64,000 bases of DNA from Granulicella sp. (GTDB taxonomy: Bacteria > Acidobacteriota > Terriglobia > Terriglobales > Acidobacteriaceae). The first letter of the stretch is position 1, and each line of letters opens with the position of its first letter. The stretch lies in NCBI GenBank assembly GCA_025408425.1, contig JANXYX010000016.1:1-64000 (forward strand), read 5' to 3'. This document shows, piece after piece, positions 55,140-64,000 of this stretch. Below the pieces are notes generated by a model. The model saw only the letters and a list, made by a program, of their open reading frames with translations, had not been told where the DNA came from and ran no database searches. Made by a program: the position numbers and the translations under genes.

Positions 55140-57569
55140 ATGAACGCTCTATCTGCCGCTTACCGTTGGCTCGACGATGAAGGCCCAGCATTTGGTGCTC
55201 CTGGCCTCGAACCTCGATGGACTTCCAGCAAGAAAGATGCCGTTTCTACCGCATATGCGGCCTCCAGTCGCGTATGGTTCACCGTCTCTCACGGGATCCT
55301 CAACGAGATCTACTACCCCACCATCGATCGGCCGCAGACCCGGGACATGGAACTGCTCTTTACCGATGGTGCGACCTTCTTCCACGAAGAAAAGCGCGAC
55401 CTCGAATACGACTTCCACTATGTCGATCCCAGGGCGCTTGCAGTCCGCGTCGTAGCCAACGACCTCCAGGGCCGCTACACCGTCACCAAGGAGTTCATCT
55501 CCGACCCCCATCACCCCGTCATCCTCATGAACGTCAAGGTCACCGGGGATGAACAATTTCTCTCCCGCCTCAAGTGCTACGCGCTCCTCGCCCCCCACCT
55601 CGATGGCGGCGGCGCCGGCAACTCCGCCCGCTCCGTCGAGGTCGCCGGACAGCGAGCCATTCTTGCCTGGAAGGGCAACGCCTCCCTCGCCATGGGCGCT
55701 GATTGCGGATTCACTCGCTCCTCCTGCGGCTACGTCGGAGCCAGCGATGGCTATCAGGACCTCTCCACCAATATGCAGATGGACTGGCACTTCGGGCAGG
55801 CACTCAACGGAAACATCGCCGTCATGGGTGAGATCGACGTCGCCACGCATCGCGAGTTCACCCTTGCCATCGCCTTCGGAGACGGCCCCCACGCTGCCCT
55901 CGCTGGCATGATGCAAACCCTCGCCACTCCCTTCGAACTGCATAGCAAGCGCTTCGTCGAGCAATGGCTCCGGGCCAACTCTCCGGAGCGTCTCGCCGCC
56001 GCTGCGACCGATGGCGGCCGCCTCTCTCGCATCAGTCACAACGTCATCCTCACCCACGAGGACAAAACCTACTCCGGCGCATTCATCGCCTCTGCTTCCA
56101 TCCCGTGGGGAGCCTCAAAGAGTGACGACGACCTCGGTGGCTATCACCTCGTCTGGACCCGTGACATGGTCCAGTCTGCCACTGCCATCCTCGCTTGTGG
56201 CCGCACCGATACCGCACTGCGCGCGCTCGTCTACCTCGCATGTACCCAACGCCCCGACGGCAGCTTCGCCCAGAACTTCTGGATCGACGGAACCGCCTAC
56301 TGGACGGGCATCCAGCTTGACGAGGTCGCCTTCCCCATCATCCTTGCCTGGCGTCTCTGGAAGCTTGACGCCCTCGGCAACTTCGATGTCTTTCCTTTCG
56401 TTGAACGGGCTGCAGCATTCCTCGTCCGCTACGCCCCCGTTACCCAGCAGGAGCGATGGGAAGAGAACGCTGGCTACTCGCCCTCCACCCTTGCCGCTGT
56501 TATCTCCGGTCTCATCTGCGCAGCCGACATCGCCCGGGGCCATCAGTCGCTCGAACTCGCCGGCTTCCTTGAGAGCTACGCCGACTGGATCGAGGCCCAC
56601 CTGGACGAGTGGACCACTACCACCGAAGGCGTCCTCCATCCCGACATCAAGTACCACTACATGCGCATCAACCCGCCCGGCATTGGCGAGCCCTTTCACA
56701 ATCCCCAGGCCGCCCCAGGCAGCATTCACATCGCCAATCGCAGTCCCGACGAGAAATACGACTACGAGGCCCGCGAAGTCATCGACGCAGGTTTCCTCGA
56801 ACTCGTTCGCTACGGAATTCGCCGCGCCGACGATCCCCTCATCATCGACTCACTCATAGTCGTAGACACTTGCCTCAAGATCGAAACTCCCTATGGCTCC
56901 TGCTGGCGGCGTTATAACCACGACGGCTACGGCCAGAAAAAAGATGGCGGTCCCTACGAAGGATGGGGGCAGGGTCGCGCCTGGCCTATCCTCACTGGCG
57001 AGCGCGCCCACTACGAACTCGCCGCCGGACACGACGTCGACCCCTACATCACGGCCCTCGAACGATTCAGCTCCATCGGCGGTATGATGCCCGAGCAGAT
57101 CTGGGACTACGCCGATATGCCCAACGAGGGCCTCTATATGGGAAGGTCCGCAGGATCCGCTCAGCCTCTCGTCTGGGCCCACTCCGAATACATCAAGCTG
57201 CTCCGCTCCTCAGCCGACGGACGGGTCTTCGACCGCATCTCCGTCGTGGAAGAGCGTTACGCCGTCTCGGCTGCCTCCCGAACCTTCAGCAGTCAGATCG
57301 AGGTCTTCCAGACCGGTCGACCGGTAACCCGCGTTGCCTCAGGCCTTACCCTGCGCATCATCGATGCCCAGGCATTCCGCGTCGTCTGGACCATGGACAA
57401 CTGGGCAACTTCCCACACCTCCATCTCGCGAGCCGTAGGGTACCCCGGCTCCCACGTTGATATCGTCACCTCACCACACCAGACTGGCACCATCACCTTC
57501 ACGATGCACTGGCCTGGTGAAGATCGCTGGCTCGGCAGAAATTATTCCGTCGCGATCACCCACCACTGA
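55140..57569 (+). CDS. GH15 glucan 1,4-alpha-glucosidase (glucoamylase)
   Basis: The 809-residue protein has a GH15 N-terminal beta-sandwich (about residues 1-270, with RVWFTVSHGILNEIYYPTID) and an alpha/alpha-barrel catalytic domain. LVWTRDMVQSATAILACGR, NFWIDGTAYWTGIQLDEVAF and the late PEQIWDY carry conserved acids, one of which serves as catalytic acid. It would release glucose from starch, glycogen or maltodextrins. No signal peptide is visible, so it may be cytoplasmic. It precedes the pentose phosphate genes, which could use the glucose after phosphorylation. Confidence 0.92.
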   Translation: MNALSAAYRWLDDEGPAFGAPGLEPRWTSSKKDAVSTAYAASSRVWFTVSHGILNEIYYPTIDRPQTRDMELLFTDGATFFHEEKRDLEYDFHYVDPRALAVRVVANDLQGRYTVTKEFISDPHHPVILMNVKVTGDEQFLSRLKCYALLAPHLDGGGAGNSARSVEVAGQRAILAWKGNASLAMGADCGFTRSSCGYVGASDGYQDLSTNMQMDWHFGQALNGNIAVMGEIDVATHREFTLAIAFGDGPHAALAGMMQTLATPFELHSKRFVEQWLRANSPERLAAAATDGGRLSRISHNVILTHEDKTYSGAFIASASIPWGASKSDDDLGGYHLVWTRDMVQSATAILACGRTDTALRALVYLACTQRPDGSFAQNFWIDGTAYWTGIQLDEVAFPIILAWRLWKLDALGNFDVFPFVERAAAFLVRYAPVTQQERWEENAGYSPSTLAAVISGLICAADIARGHQSLELAGFLESYADWIEAHLDEWTTTTEGVLHPDIKYHYMRINPPGIGEPFHNPQAAPGSIHIANRSPDEKYDYEAREVIDAGFLELVRYGIRRADDPLIIDSLIVVDTCLKIETPYGSCWRRYNHDGYGQKKDGGPYEGWGQGRAWPILTGERAHYELAAGHDVDPYITALERFSSIGGMMPEQIWDYADMPNEGLYMGRSAGSAQPLVWAHSEYIKLLRSSADGRVFDRISVVEERYAVSAASRTFSSQIEVFQTGRPVTRVASGLTLRIIDAQAFRVVWTMDNWATSHTSISRAVGYPGSHVDIVTSPHQTGTITFTMHWPGEDRWLGRNYSVAITHH

Positions 57570-57712
57570 AGCTACATTCACCCTTATCCCGCTAGTACAC
57601 TATCTAAGTACGCCAAGATTCATTCAGACCCAGAGCCCAGAGCCCAAGGCCAGCGTCCGCGACCTGAAGTCCAAGACCAGCGTCTCGCCTCTCCATAACG
57701 AAAGAGAAAATC

Positions 57713-59704
57713 ATGAGCGATCAGCAACACGAGTTAGACCAGCTTTCCATCAACGCCCTCCGCTTTCTCGCCGTCGATGCCGTTGAAAAGGCAAAGTCCG
57801 GCCACCCCGGCGCCCCTCTGGCCTGCGCCCCCATTGCCTACTTGCTCTACCACAAGCTCATGAAGCACGATCCCTCGGACCCCAGGTGGATCGATCGTGA
57901 CCGCTTCATCCTCTCCAACGGCCATGCCTCGGCCCTTCTCTATGGAGCGCTTCATCTCTCTGGCTATAACCTGCCCATGACGCAGCTCGAAAACTTCCGC
58001 CAGTGGGGCTCACACACCCCAGGTCATCCCGAATACGGCGAGACCCCCGGCGTTGAAGTCACCACCGGCCCCCTCGGCCAGGGCTTCGGCATGGCCGTAG
58101 GCATCGCCACCGCGGAAAAGCATCTCGCCGCCGTCTACAACCGCGACACCTATAACGTCATCGATCACCACACCTATGTCCTCTGCGGCGACGGTGACCT
58201 GATGGAAGGCATCTCCCACGAGACCGCCTCGCTCGCCGGAACCCTCAGCCTCGGCAAGCTCATCGTCCTCTACGATGACAACCTCATCTCCCTTGACGGC
58301 CCCACCGATCTCTCCTACACCGAGGACGTCACCAAGCGCTTCGAGGCCTACCACTGGCAGGTCCTCTCCGTCGCCGATGGCAACGACCTCGTCGCCATCG
58401 AAGCCGCCATCCTCGCCGCCAAGGCCGAGACCACCAAGCCCACCCTCATCCGGGTCCGCACCGTCATTGGCTACGGCAGCCCCAAGGCCGGCACCAACAA
58501 GGTCCACGGCGAAGCCCTCGGAGCCGAAGCCACCAAGGCCACCAAGAAAAACCTCGGCTGGCCCGAAGACAAGTCCTTCTACGTCCCAGACGAAGCCCGC
58601 GCCAACTGGGACACCATCAAGCTCCGCGGCAAGGATGCCAAAGCCGCTTGGGAAGCTGAGTTCGCCGAGTACGCCAAGGCCTACCCAGAGCCCTCCGCTC
58701 AACTCGCACGCACCCTCAAGGCCGAGCTAGCCGCTGGCTGGGAGAAGAATATCCCTGTCTTCCCAACCGACAAGGCAGTCGCCACCCGTAACGCCGGTCA
58801 AGTCGTCATGAACGCGATCGCTGGAATTATCCCAGAACTCTTCGGCGGCGCAGCCGACCTCACCGCCTCGACCAAGACCATCTTCAAGGATTCACCCAGC
58901 TTCCACGTCGATCCCGCCGGCCGCAACGTCTTCTTCGGCGTCCGCGAGTTCGGTATGTGCGCCATGGTCAACGGTATGGCCGCCCACGGTGGACTCATCC
59001 CCTTCGGCTCCACCTTCTTCGTCTTCTCGGACTACTGCCGTTCCGCTCTCCGCATGGCAGCACTCATGGGCGTCCACTCCCTCTTCGTCTTCACTCACGA
59101 CTCTGTCGGTCTTGGCGAAGACGGCCCCACCCACCAGCCCATCGAGCACCTGATGAGCCTCCGCGCCATTCCGCACCTCACCGACTTCCGCCCGGCCGAC
59201 GCCAACGAGACCGCTGCCTGCTGGCGCCTCTCGCTTCAGCGCAAGTCGCCCAGCTTCATGGCCCTCTCCCGTCAGGACCTTCCCGTGTTCGACAACGAGA
59301 AGTACAACGTTCAGGACGGCTGCAATCACGGCGCCTACGCCCTCGACGCCTCTGGCAAGGACATCATCCTCCTCGCTGCAGGCTCCGAAGTAGCCCTCAT
59401 CCTCAAGGCGGCGGAAGCCCTCAAGGCCGAAGGAATCAACGCCAGCGTAGTCTCCATGCCCAGCTTCAAAATCTTCGACGAGCAGTCAGCTGAGTACAAA
59501 GCCAGCCTGCTGCCCGAAGGCACTCCGAAGATCGCTATCGAAGCAGGCGCCACCATGGGCTGGTACAAATACGTCGGCCACAACGGAGCAGTCATCGGCC
59601 TCGACCGTTTCGGCGCCTCCGCTCCCGGTCCCATCGCGCTGGAGAAGCTCGGAATCAGCGTCTCCAACGTCGTGGAACACGCCAGGAAGCTGGTCAGGAA
59701 GTAA
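57713..59704 (+). CDS. tkt: transketolase
   Basis: The 663-residue thiamine-diphosphate enzyme moves two-carbon units between pentose-phosphate sugars. Motifs are GHPGAPLACAP, FILSNGHASALLYG, TGPLGQGFGMAVG, the ThDP site CGDGDLMEGISHE and the second half FTHDSVGLGEDGPTHQP. It starts the run of pentose phosphate genes: rpiB, gnd, zwf and pgl follow on the same strand. A hairpin (GTGGGCG/CGCCCAC, 59711-59736) lies between tkt and rpiB and may reduce read-through. Confidence 0.97.
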   Translation: MSDQQHELDQLSINALRFLAVDAVEKAKSGHPGAPLACAPIAYLLYHKLMKHDPSDPRWIDRDRFILSNGHASALLYGALHLSGYNLPMTQLENFRQWGSHTPGHPEYGETPGVEVTTGPLGQGFGMAVGIATAEKHLAAVYNRDTYNVIDHHTYVLCGDGDLMEGISHETASLAGTLSLGKLIVLYDDNLISLDGPTDLSYTEDVTKRFEAYHWQVLSVADGNDLVAIEAAILAAKAETTKPTLIRVRTVIGYGSPKAGTNKVHGEALGAEATKATKKNLGWPEDKSFYVPDEARANWDTIKLRGKDAKAAWEAEFAEYAKAYPEPSAQLARTLKAELAAGWEKNIPVFPTDKAVATRNAGQVVMNAIAGIIPELFGGAADLTASTKTIFKDSPSFHVDPAGRNVFFGVREFGMCAMVNGMAAHGGLIPFGSTFFVFSDYCRSALRMAALMGVHSLFVFTHDSVGLGEDGPTHQPIEHLMSLRAIPHLTDFRPADANETAACWRLSLQRKSPSFMALSRQDLPVFDNEKYNVQDGCNHGAYALDASGKDIILLAAGSEVALILKAAEALKAEGINASVVSMPSFKIFDEQSAEYKASLLPEGTPKIAIEAGATMGWYKYVGHNGAVIGLDRFGASAPGPIALEKLGISVSNVVEHARKLVRK

Positions 59705-59710
59705 GCCAGG

Positions 59711-59736
59711 GTGGGCGGGAATCAACTCACGCCCAC
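59711..59736 (+). terminator. possible attenuator hairpin after tkt
   Basis: GTGGGCG and CGCCCAC form a 7-bp stem with a 12-base loop, followed by TCGTTTCC. Weak T-run. It may partly separate tkt from rpiB. Confidence 0.35.
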
Positions 59737-59811
59737 TCGTTTCCTCTACAGCACCGCCGATTCAGCGTTTCGCTGCGAATCCCTAATCTTGCATCAAAAG
59801 ACAGGCTACAC

Positions 59812-60294
59812 ATGAAGATCGCCATCGCCTCCGACCACGCCGGCTTCCCCCTCAAGGAAGAGGTGCGGGACTACGTTAGAAAGCTGGGCCATGACATCCA
59901 GGACCTCGGTGCCTACAACACTGAACCCTCCGACTACCCGGACTTCGCTGTCCTCGTCGGAAAAGCCCTCATGTCCGGCTCCGTAGAGCGCGGTATTCTC
60001 ATCTGCGGTTCAGGCGTCGGTGTATGCATCGCCGCCAACAAAATGCCCGGAGTCCGCGCCGGCATGTGTCACGATACCTACTCCGCCCATCAGGGTGTCG
60101 AGCACGACGAGATGAATGTTCTCGTCCTGGGAGCCCGTATCATTGGCCCAGCGCTCGCCTTTGAGTGCGTCGACTCATACCTCAACGCCAAATTCATCGC
60201 GACCGAAGACCGCTTCGTCCGGCGTCTCAACAAGGTCTACGCAATAGAGAAGCAATACATGCCCTCAGTCAAAGGCACCACTCTCAATGACTAA
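59812..60294 (+). CDS. rpiB: ribose-5-phosphate isomerase B
   Basis: The 160-residue enzyme interconverts ribose-5-phosphate and ribulose-5-phosphate. IASDHAGFPLKEEV, GILICGSGVGVCIAANKMPG (active-site Cys) and ARIIGPALAFECVDSYL are family marks. The last residues MPSVKGTTLND are repeated, with synonymous base changes, just downstream at about 60310-60344 as MPSVKGTTLKP plus stop. The second copy is out of the gene. It stands between tkt and the oxidative-branch genes. Confidence 0.96.
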   Translation: MKIAIASDHAGFPLKEEVRDYVRKLGHDIQDLGAYNTEPSDYPDFAVLVGKALMSGSVERGILICGSGVGVCIAANKMPGVRAGMCHDTYSAHQGVEHDEMNVLVLGARIIGPALAFECVDSYLNAKFIATEDRFVRRLNKVYAIEKQYMPSVKGTTLND

Positions 60295-60344
60295 GCTCGC
60301 TCGCGTCAATATGCCCTCAGTCAAAGGGACGACGCTCAAACCTT
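60259..60344 (+). repeat. imperfect tandem duplication of the rpiB tail
   Basis: ATGCCCTCAGTCAAAGG occurs at 60259-60275 and again at 60310-60326. Both copies encode MPSVKGTTL followed by a divergent ending and a stop. Differences after the shared 17 bases are mostly at third codon positions (ACC/ACT versus ACG/ACG). Confidence 0.8.
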
Positions 60345-60448
60345 AGTCGCGCGTCCAGTCCGCCACCTTCGACTCGCGGCCTCCGCTGCCACTATAACGA
60401 GTCCGTGCTTGTTCGAACCCAATCGCCACTCTGAAGCATCTTGAATAA

Positions 60449-60652
60449 ATGACGCAATCGCATCCATCCCGCACTTGGTTCATAACTGGAGCCTCTACCG
60501 GCTTTGGCCGTCACCTTGCCGAAGAGGTCCTCAAAGCTGGCGGAAACGTCATCGCCACCGCTCGTAACCCCGAGCAGGTTGCAGACTTTGAGCAGCCCGC
60601 CCAGCTCCAGGTCGAGCTGGCTCAACTCGGCATTCAAGCCCACAAGAATTAA
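60449..60652 (+). pseudogene. truncated SDR remnant
   Basis: The 67-residue frame starts like a normal SDR (WFITGASTGFGRHLAEEVL, then VIATARNPEQV) but after about residue 48 it changes into an unrelated short tail (LQVELAQLGIQAHKN). The NNAG, Ser and Tyr-Lys regions of an SDR are missing. It is probably what remains after a deletion removed the middle and end. It sits between rpiB and gnd and cannot be a working dehydrogenase. A small expressed protein cannot be excluded. Confidence 0.75.
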
Positions 60653-60686
60653 ACGAACAGTTTCTCAAAATCAAGGAGCACCGCAC

Positions 60687-61592
60687 ATGGAACTCGGAAT
60701 TATTGGCCTCGGCAAGATGGGCTTCAACATGGCAGAGCGTCTGCGCCTCGCGGGCCACAAAGTCGTCGGCTTCGACTTCAATCAGGAAGCCACCGCAAGA
60801 CTTACCGCTACCGGCTCACTCGGCGTCAACTCCCTTGAGGACCTCGTCGCCAATCTGTCCGCACCGCGCGCCATCTGGATGATGGTTCCCTCGGGAGACC
60901 CGGTTGACCAGACCATCGCCAAACTCGAACCACTCATGCAGCCGGGCGATACCTTTATCGACGGCGGCAACTCCAACTACAAGGACACGCAGCGCCGCCA
61001 CGCCCAGGCCACGGCCAAGGGCTTCCACTTCGTCGACTGCGGAACCTCCGGCGGCGTCTGGGGGCTCACAGAAGGCTACAGCCTCATGATCGGCGGAGAC
61101 CAGGAGCCCGTCGAGCGCCTCACCCCTATCTTTGAAACCCTCGCTCCCGGCAAGACCGAAGGCTGGGGACGTGTCGGCCCCTCCGGTGCTGGCCACTTCG
61201 TCAAGATGGTCCATAACGGCATCGAGTACGGTCTCATGCAGGCCTATGCCGAAGGCTTTTCCATCATGAAGGCCAAGACCCCGCTCAATCTCGACCTCAC
61301 CCAGATCTCCCACATCTGGCAAAAGGGCTCTGTCGTCCGCTCCTGGCTGCTCGATCTCACCGCCGACGCCCTCGACAAAAACCCCACCTTGGCCGGACTC
61401 GAAGCATTCGTCCCGGACTCCGGCGAAGGCCGCTGGACCGTCACCGAAGCCATCGATCTCAACATCTCCGCGCCAGTCATCACCGAGTCGCTCATCCGTC
61501 GCCTCCGCTCCCGTGAAGAGAACAACTTCACTGACCGCATGATCTCCATCATGCGTGGCGCGTTCGGCGGCCACGACGTCAAGAAAACCTAA
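60687..61592 (+). CDS. gnd: 6-phosphogluconate dehydrogenase (decarboxylating), short form
   Basis: The 301-residue enzyme oxidises and decarboxylates 6-phosphogluconate to ribulose-5-phosphate. GIIGLGKMGFNMAERL is the nucleotide-binding site, GNSNYKD and DCGTSGGVWGL are substrate-binding and GAGHFVKMVHNGIEYG carries the catalytic Lys. At about 300 residues it is the shorter, often NAD-dependent form rather than the 470-residue NADP form. ATG 60687 follows AAGGAG. zwf begins 24 bases after its stop. Confidence 0.96.
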   Translation: MELGIIGLGKMGFNMAERLRLAGHKVVGFDFNQEATARLTATGSLGVNSLEDLVANLSAPRAIWMMVPSGDPVDQTIAKLEPLMQPGDTFIDGGNSNYKDTQRRHAQATAKGFHFVDCGTSGGVWGLTEGYSLMIGGDQEPVERLTPIFETLAPGKTEGWGRVGPSGAGHFVKMVHNGIEYGLMQAYAEGFSIMKAKTPLNLDLTQISHIWQKGSVVRSWLLDLTADALDKNPTLAGLEAFVPDSGEGRWTVTEAIDLNISAPVITESLIRRLRSREENNFTDRMISIMRGAFGGHDVKKT

Positions 61593-61616
61593 CCAAAGCA
61601 CAAGAGGTAAAGAGAC

Positions 61617-63179
61617 ATGTCGACCACAGAATTCCATATCACTCCGACCGCCGCTCCAGCCACTCCGCAGCCGGAACGCACTCCTGACCCATGCATCGTC
61701 GTTATCTTCGGTGCCTCCGGAGACCTTACCAAGCGCAAGCTGCTGCCCGCCCTCTATCACCTCGAACAGGCCAGCCTCCTCCCCGAGAAGATCACTGTCG
61801 TAGGCGTCGCTCGCCGCCCTCTCGAGAGCACCTTCGCCCTCGACATGAAGGAAGGCATCATCTCCGGAGGCGGCGTCGATGTGGAGGACCCCAAGCTCGC
61901 TCCCTTCGTAGCAAAAATCCAGTACCACGCCATGAACTTCGATGACGCGGCAGGCTACGATGCTCTCAACAAGAAACTCGCCGAAATCGACCTGCAGAAC
62001 GGTACCTGTGGCAACCGGCTCTTCTATCTCGCCACGGCCCCGGAGTACTTCTCAGACATCATCAACTACCTCGGCGAACACGGTATGGCCAAGCCCGTAG
62101 CCTGCACCGACGGCAGTAACAGAAAGCCCTGGGTACGCACCATCATCGAGAAGCCCTTCGGCCACGACCTCGACTCAGCCAAGGCCCTCAACGACGAAGT
62201 CAATAAAGTCTTCGACGAAGATCAGATCTTCCGGATCGATCACTACCTCGGTAAGGAAACAGTCCAGAACATCCTCGTCTTCCGCTTCGCCAACGGAATC
62301 TTCGAGAACGTCTGGAACCGAAACTACATCGATCACGTCGAGATCACCGCCGCTGAGAGCATCGGCATCGAAGGCCGTGGCCCCTTCTACGAGACCGCCG
62401 GAGCTCTCCGCGACGTCGTCCAGAACCACGTCATGGAACTCCTCAGCTTCGTCGCCATGGAGCCGCCCGTCTCCTTTGAGGCCGACTCCGTCCGTGCGGA
62501 GAAGGTCAAGGTCTGGCGCGCCATCACCCCCATCCACCCTGCGGACACTGTCCGTGGCCAGTACGGCCCCGGCAACGTAGATGGCAAGCCCGTCGTCGGT
62601 TACCGCCAGGAAGATCGCGTCCATCCCCGCTCTCAGACTGAGACCTACGCTGGCCTCCGCCTAGAGATCGAGAACTGGCGCTGGGCTGGCGTTCCTTTCT
62701 ACATCCGCGCAGGCAAGCGCCTCGCCAAGCGCGTCACAGAGATCACCATTCAGTTCAAACAACCACCCCTGCTCTTGTTCAAGGATCACGAAGGCAAAGG
62801 CGCCGAGGGCATCAAGCCCAACGTCATCTCCATGCGCATCCAGCCCGATGAGGGCATCGCCCTGCGCTTCGGAGCCAAGGTGCCCGGCCCCAACATGGCC
62901 ATCAGCCCCGTCACCATGGACTTCAACTACGAGCAGGCCTTCGGCAAGTCCTCCGCCAACGGCTACGAGCGCCTCCTGCTCGACGCCATGCTCGGCGACG
63001 GAACCCTCTTCGCCCACCGCGACGGAGTCGAAGCCACCTGGGCCCTCATGACCCCTATCCTCGAAGCCTGGGCCAAAGACCCCATCAAGGACTTCCCCAA
63101 CTACCCCGCCGGAACCTGGGGCCCACCCACCGCGGACGCCATGCTCAAATCCGACGGCCGCAAGTGGCGCAAACTCTAA
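61617..63179 (+). CDS. zwf: glucose-6-phosphate 1-dehydrogenase
   Basis: The 520-residue enzyme makes 6-phosphogluconolactone and NADPH, the entry of the oxidative pentose phosphate pathway. The coenzyme site is VIFGASGDLTKRKLLPAL, the substrate site RIDHYLGKETVQN, and a later EKPFGHDL also matches. It lies between gnd and pgl, with gaps of 24 and 21 bases, so the three are likely co-transcribed. Confidence 0.97.
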   Translation: MSTTEFHITPTAAPATPQPERTPDPCIVVIFGASGDLTKRKLLPALYHLEQASLLPEKITVVGVARRPLESTFALDMKEGIISGGGVDVEDPKLAPFVAKIQYHAMNFDDAAGYDALNKKLAEIDLQNGTCGNRLFYLATAPEYFSDIINYLGEHGMAKPVACTDGSNRKPWVRTIIEKPFGHDLDSAKALNDEVNKVFDEDQIFRIDHYLGKETVQNILVFRFANGIFENVWNRNYIDHVEITAAESIGIEGRGPFYETAGALRDVVQNHVMELLSFVAMEPPVSFEADSVRAEKVKVWRAITPIHPADTVRGQYGPGNVDGKPVVGYRQEDRVHPRSQTETYAGLRLEIENWRWAGVPFYIRAGKRLAKRVTEITIQFKQPPLLLFKDHEGKGAEGIKPNVISMRIQPDEGIALRFGAKVPGPNMAISPVTMDFNYEQAFGKSSANGYERLLLDAMLGDGTLFAHRDGVEATWALMTPILEAWAKDPIKDFPNYPAGTWGPPTADAMLKSDGRKWRKL

Positions 63180-63200
63180 CCAGATAAGAGGCACTCAGCA

Positions 63201-63998
63201 ATGCCCCGCGCAGTAACCATCCACTACCAGGTCTCACCTACACCCGCAGACGTCGCCCGGTCCGCAGCAAGTCTCTTTGCTGCGACTGCGGCGGCGGCGG
63301 TCAAGGCTCGCGGCCTCGCCCGCATCGCCATCTCCGGCGGCCAAACCCCCAAAGCCATGTTCGAGCTCCTCGCCGACCAGGCACAGCCCTTCCGCAATCA
63401 GGTTCCCTGGGACAAGCTCGATCTCTTCTGGGTCGACGAGCGCTGCGTGCCCCCAAATCACCAGGACTCCAACTACCGCATGACCGACGAGGCCCTGCTC
63501 TCCAGGGTGCCGCTTTCGCCTCAGCGCATTCACCGCATGGAAGGTGAACTCGATCCCGAGGTCGCCGCTGCACGCTACGAGTCAGCAATTCGCAACGCAT
63601 TCAAGCTCGAAGGCGCACAGACTCCAACCTTCGACCTCATCTTCCTCGGTATGGGCGATGACGGCCACGCAGCCTCGCTCTTTCCCCACACCGAAGCCCT
63701 CGATAACCTCTCCAATATCGTCACCGCAAACCACGTCCCCCAGAAGGACACTTGGCGCATCACCCTCACCTGGCCCGTCATCAATCAGGGCAGGGAAGTC
63801 GTCTTCCTCATCGCAGGCGAAGCCAAGGCCGAGGTTCTATATAACGTTTTCCTGGGTCCCTACGACCCTGAGACTCTTCCATCCCAACTCATCCGCCCTG
63901 CCAGTGGCCGACTTAACCTCTTGCTCGACTCGGCGGCAGCAGCTAAGCTGCCTGAACCGGAAGTAGCAACCAGTACCGGGACTCTGGAGCTGAAATAA
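63201..63998 (+). CDS. pgl: 6-phosphogluconolactonase
   Basis: The 265-residue protein hydrolyses 6-phosphogluconolactone, the product of Zwf. It shows ISGGQTPKAMFELLAD, DLFWVDERCVPPNHQDSNYR and LIFLGMGDDGHAASLFPHT, all typical of the SOL/DevB-type family. It follows zwf by 21 bases and ends two bases before the window edge. Confidence 0.95.
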   Translation: MPRAVTIHYQVSPTPADVARSAASLFAATAAAAVKARGLARIAISGGQTPKAMFELLADQAQPFRNQVPWDKLDLFWVDERCVPPNHQDSNYRMTDEALLSRVPLSPQRIHRMEGELDPEVAAARYESAIRNAFKLEGAQTPTFDLIFLGMGDDGHAASLFPHTEALDNLSNIVTANHVPQKDTWRITLTWPVINQGREVVFLIAGEAKAEVLYNVFLGPYDPETLPSQLIRPASGRLNLLLDSAAAAKLPEPEVATSTGTLELK

Positions 63999-64000
63999 AT

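Noticed and set aside
60405-60435. TTCGAACCC-like stretch resembling a tRNA T-arm
   Set aside because: The flanking bases do not pair as a T-stem and no other tRNA parts lie within reach.
60816-61928. 370-residue minus-strand frame opposite gnd and zwf
   Set aside because: It covers two genes of certain identity in antisense and has no motif.

Overview
The window looks like a stretch of chromosome from an acidobacterium of the Acidobacteriaceae/Terriglobales type (Granulicella, Edaphobacter or Terriglobus relatives). This is inferred from GC-rich coding DNA with mostly C- or G-ending codons, an acidobacterial-style secreted VWA protein, a 51-residue Lys/Arg/Ala-rich basic protein, and the mix of housekeeping genes. 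No 16S gene is present to fix the taxonomy. Almost all of the DNA is ordinary chromosome. The clearest accessory points are the integrase/tRNA-Phe junction at the left edge, a HicAB module and an orphan ATPase around pheS/pheT, and a small patch at 52.9-54.0 kb with a decayed gene and a toxin-antitoxin pair.

Layout. 0-0.45 kb: end of a tyrosine recombinase gene facing the 3' end of tRNA-Phe, probably the right border of an island lying to the left. 0.76-5.4 kb: exported adenosine deaminase, DUF4197 protein, an esterase broken by one amber codon, a Tat-exported hydroxypyruvate isomerase-like protein and a small membrane protein. 5.6-7.5 kb: alpha-glucan phosphorylase. 7.6-15.6 kb (minus): three-gene RND efflux operon of MdtABC type. 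15.7-24.25 kb (plus): a HAD-UbiA fusion, hicAB, pheS, an SDR, an AAA ATPase, pheT, a ZapB-like gene, zapA and a probable 6S RNA. 24.3-27.9 kb: Lgt-like protein, RluD-type pseudouridine synthase, VWA protein and a secreted unknown. 28-33.9 kb (minus): adenosine deaminase, amino-acid permease, small basic protein and PcrA/UvrD helicase. 34.1-37.9 kb: LOG protein, then a minus-strand run of OppF-like ATPase, TauE, SemiSWEET and DUF971, then an SDR. 38.0-39.0 kb: exported rubrerythrin and haem-binding protein. 39.0-41.7 kb: gyrB. 42.0-45.5 kb: small secreted protein, rpmI-rplT and a DprE1/DprE2-like pair. 45.7-49.4 kb (minus): transglutaminase, alpha-E and circularly permuted ATP-grasp operon. 49.5-52.8 kb: phospholipase C-like protein and typA. 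53.2-54.0 kb: HigBA-type module. 54.3-64 kb: superoxide dismutase, GH15 glucoamylase, and a pentose phosphate run of tkt, rpiB, an SDR remnant, gnd, zwf and pgl.

How the genes fit together. The right end encodes the oxidative branch of the pentose phosphate pathway (zwf, pgl, gnd) and part of the non-oxidative branch (rpiB, tkt), next to a glucoamylase that would supply glucose. The glucan phosphorylase at 5.6 kb is a second glucan-degrading enzyme. The HAD-UbiA fusion at 15.7 kb and the DprE1/DprE2-like pair at 43.4 kb could together form a polyprenyl-phosphoryl-arabinose pathway. That is the most interesting metabolic hypothesis here. The pheS/pheT locus is also unusual: a toxin-antitoxin module sits directly before pheS, an SDR and an ATPase lie between pheS and pheT, and PheT appears to lack its N-terminal tRNA-binding OB domain. 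I found no CRISPR array, complete insertion sequence or prophage.
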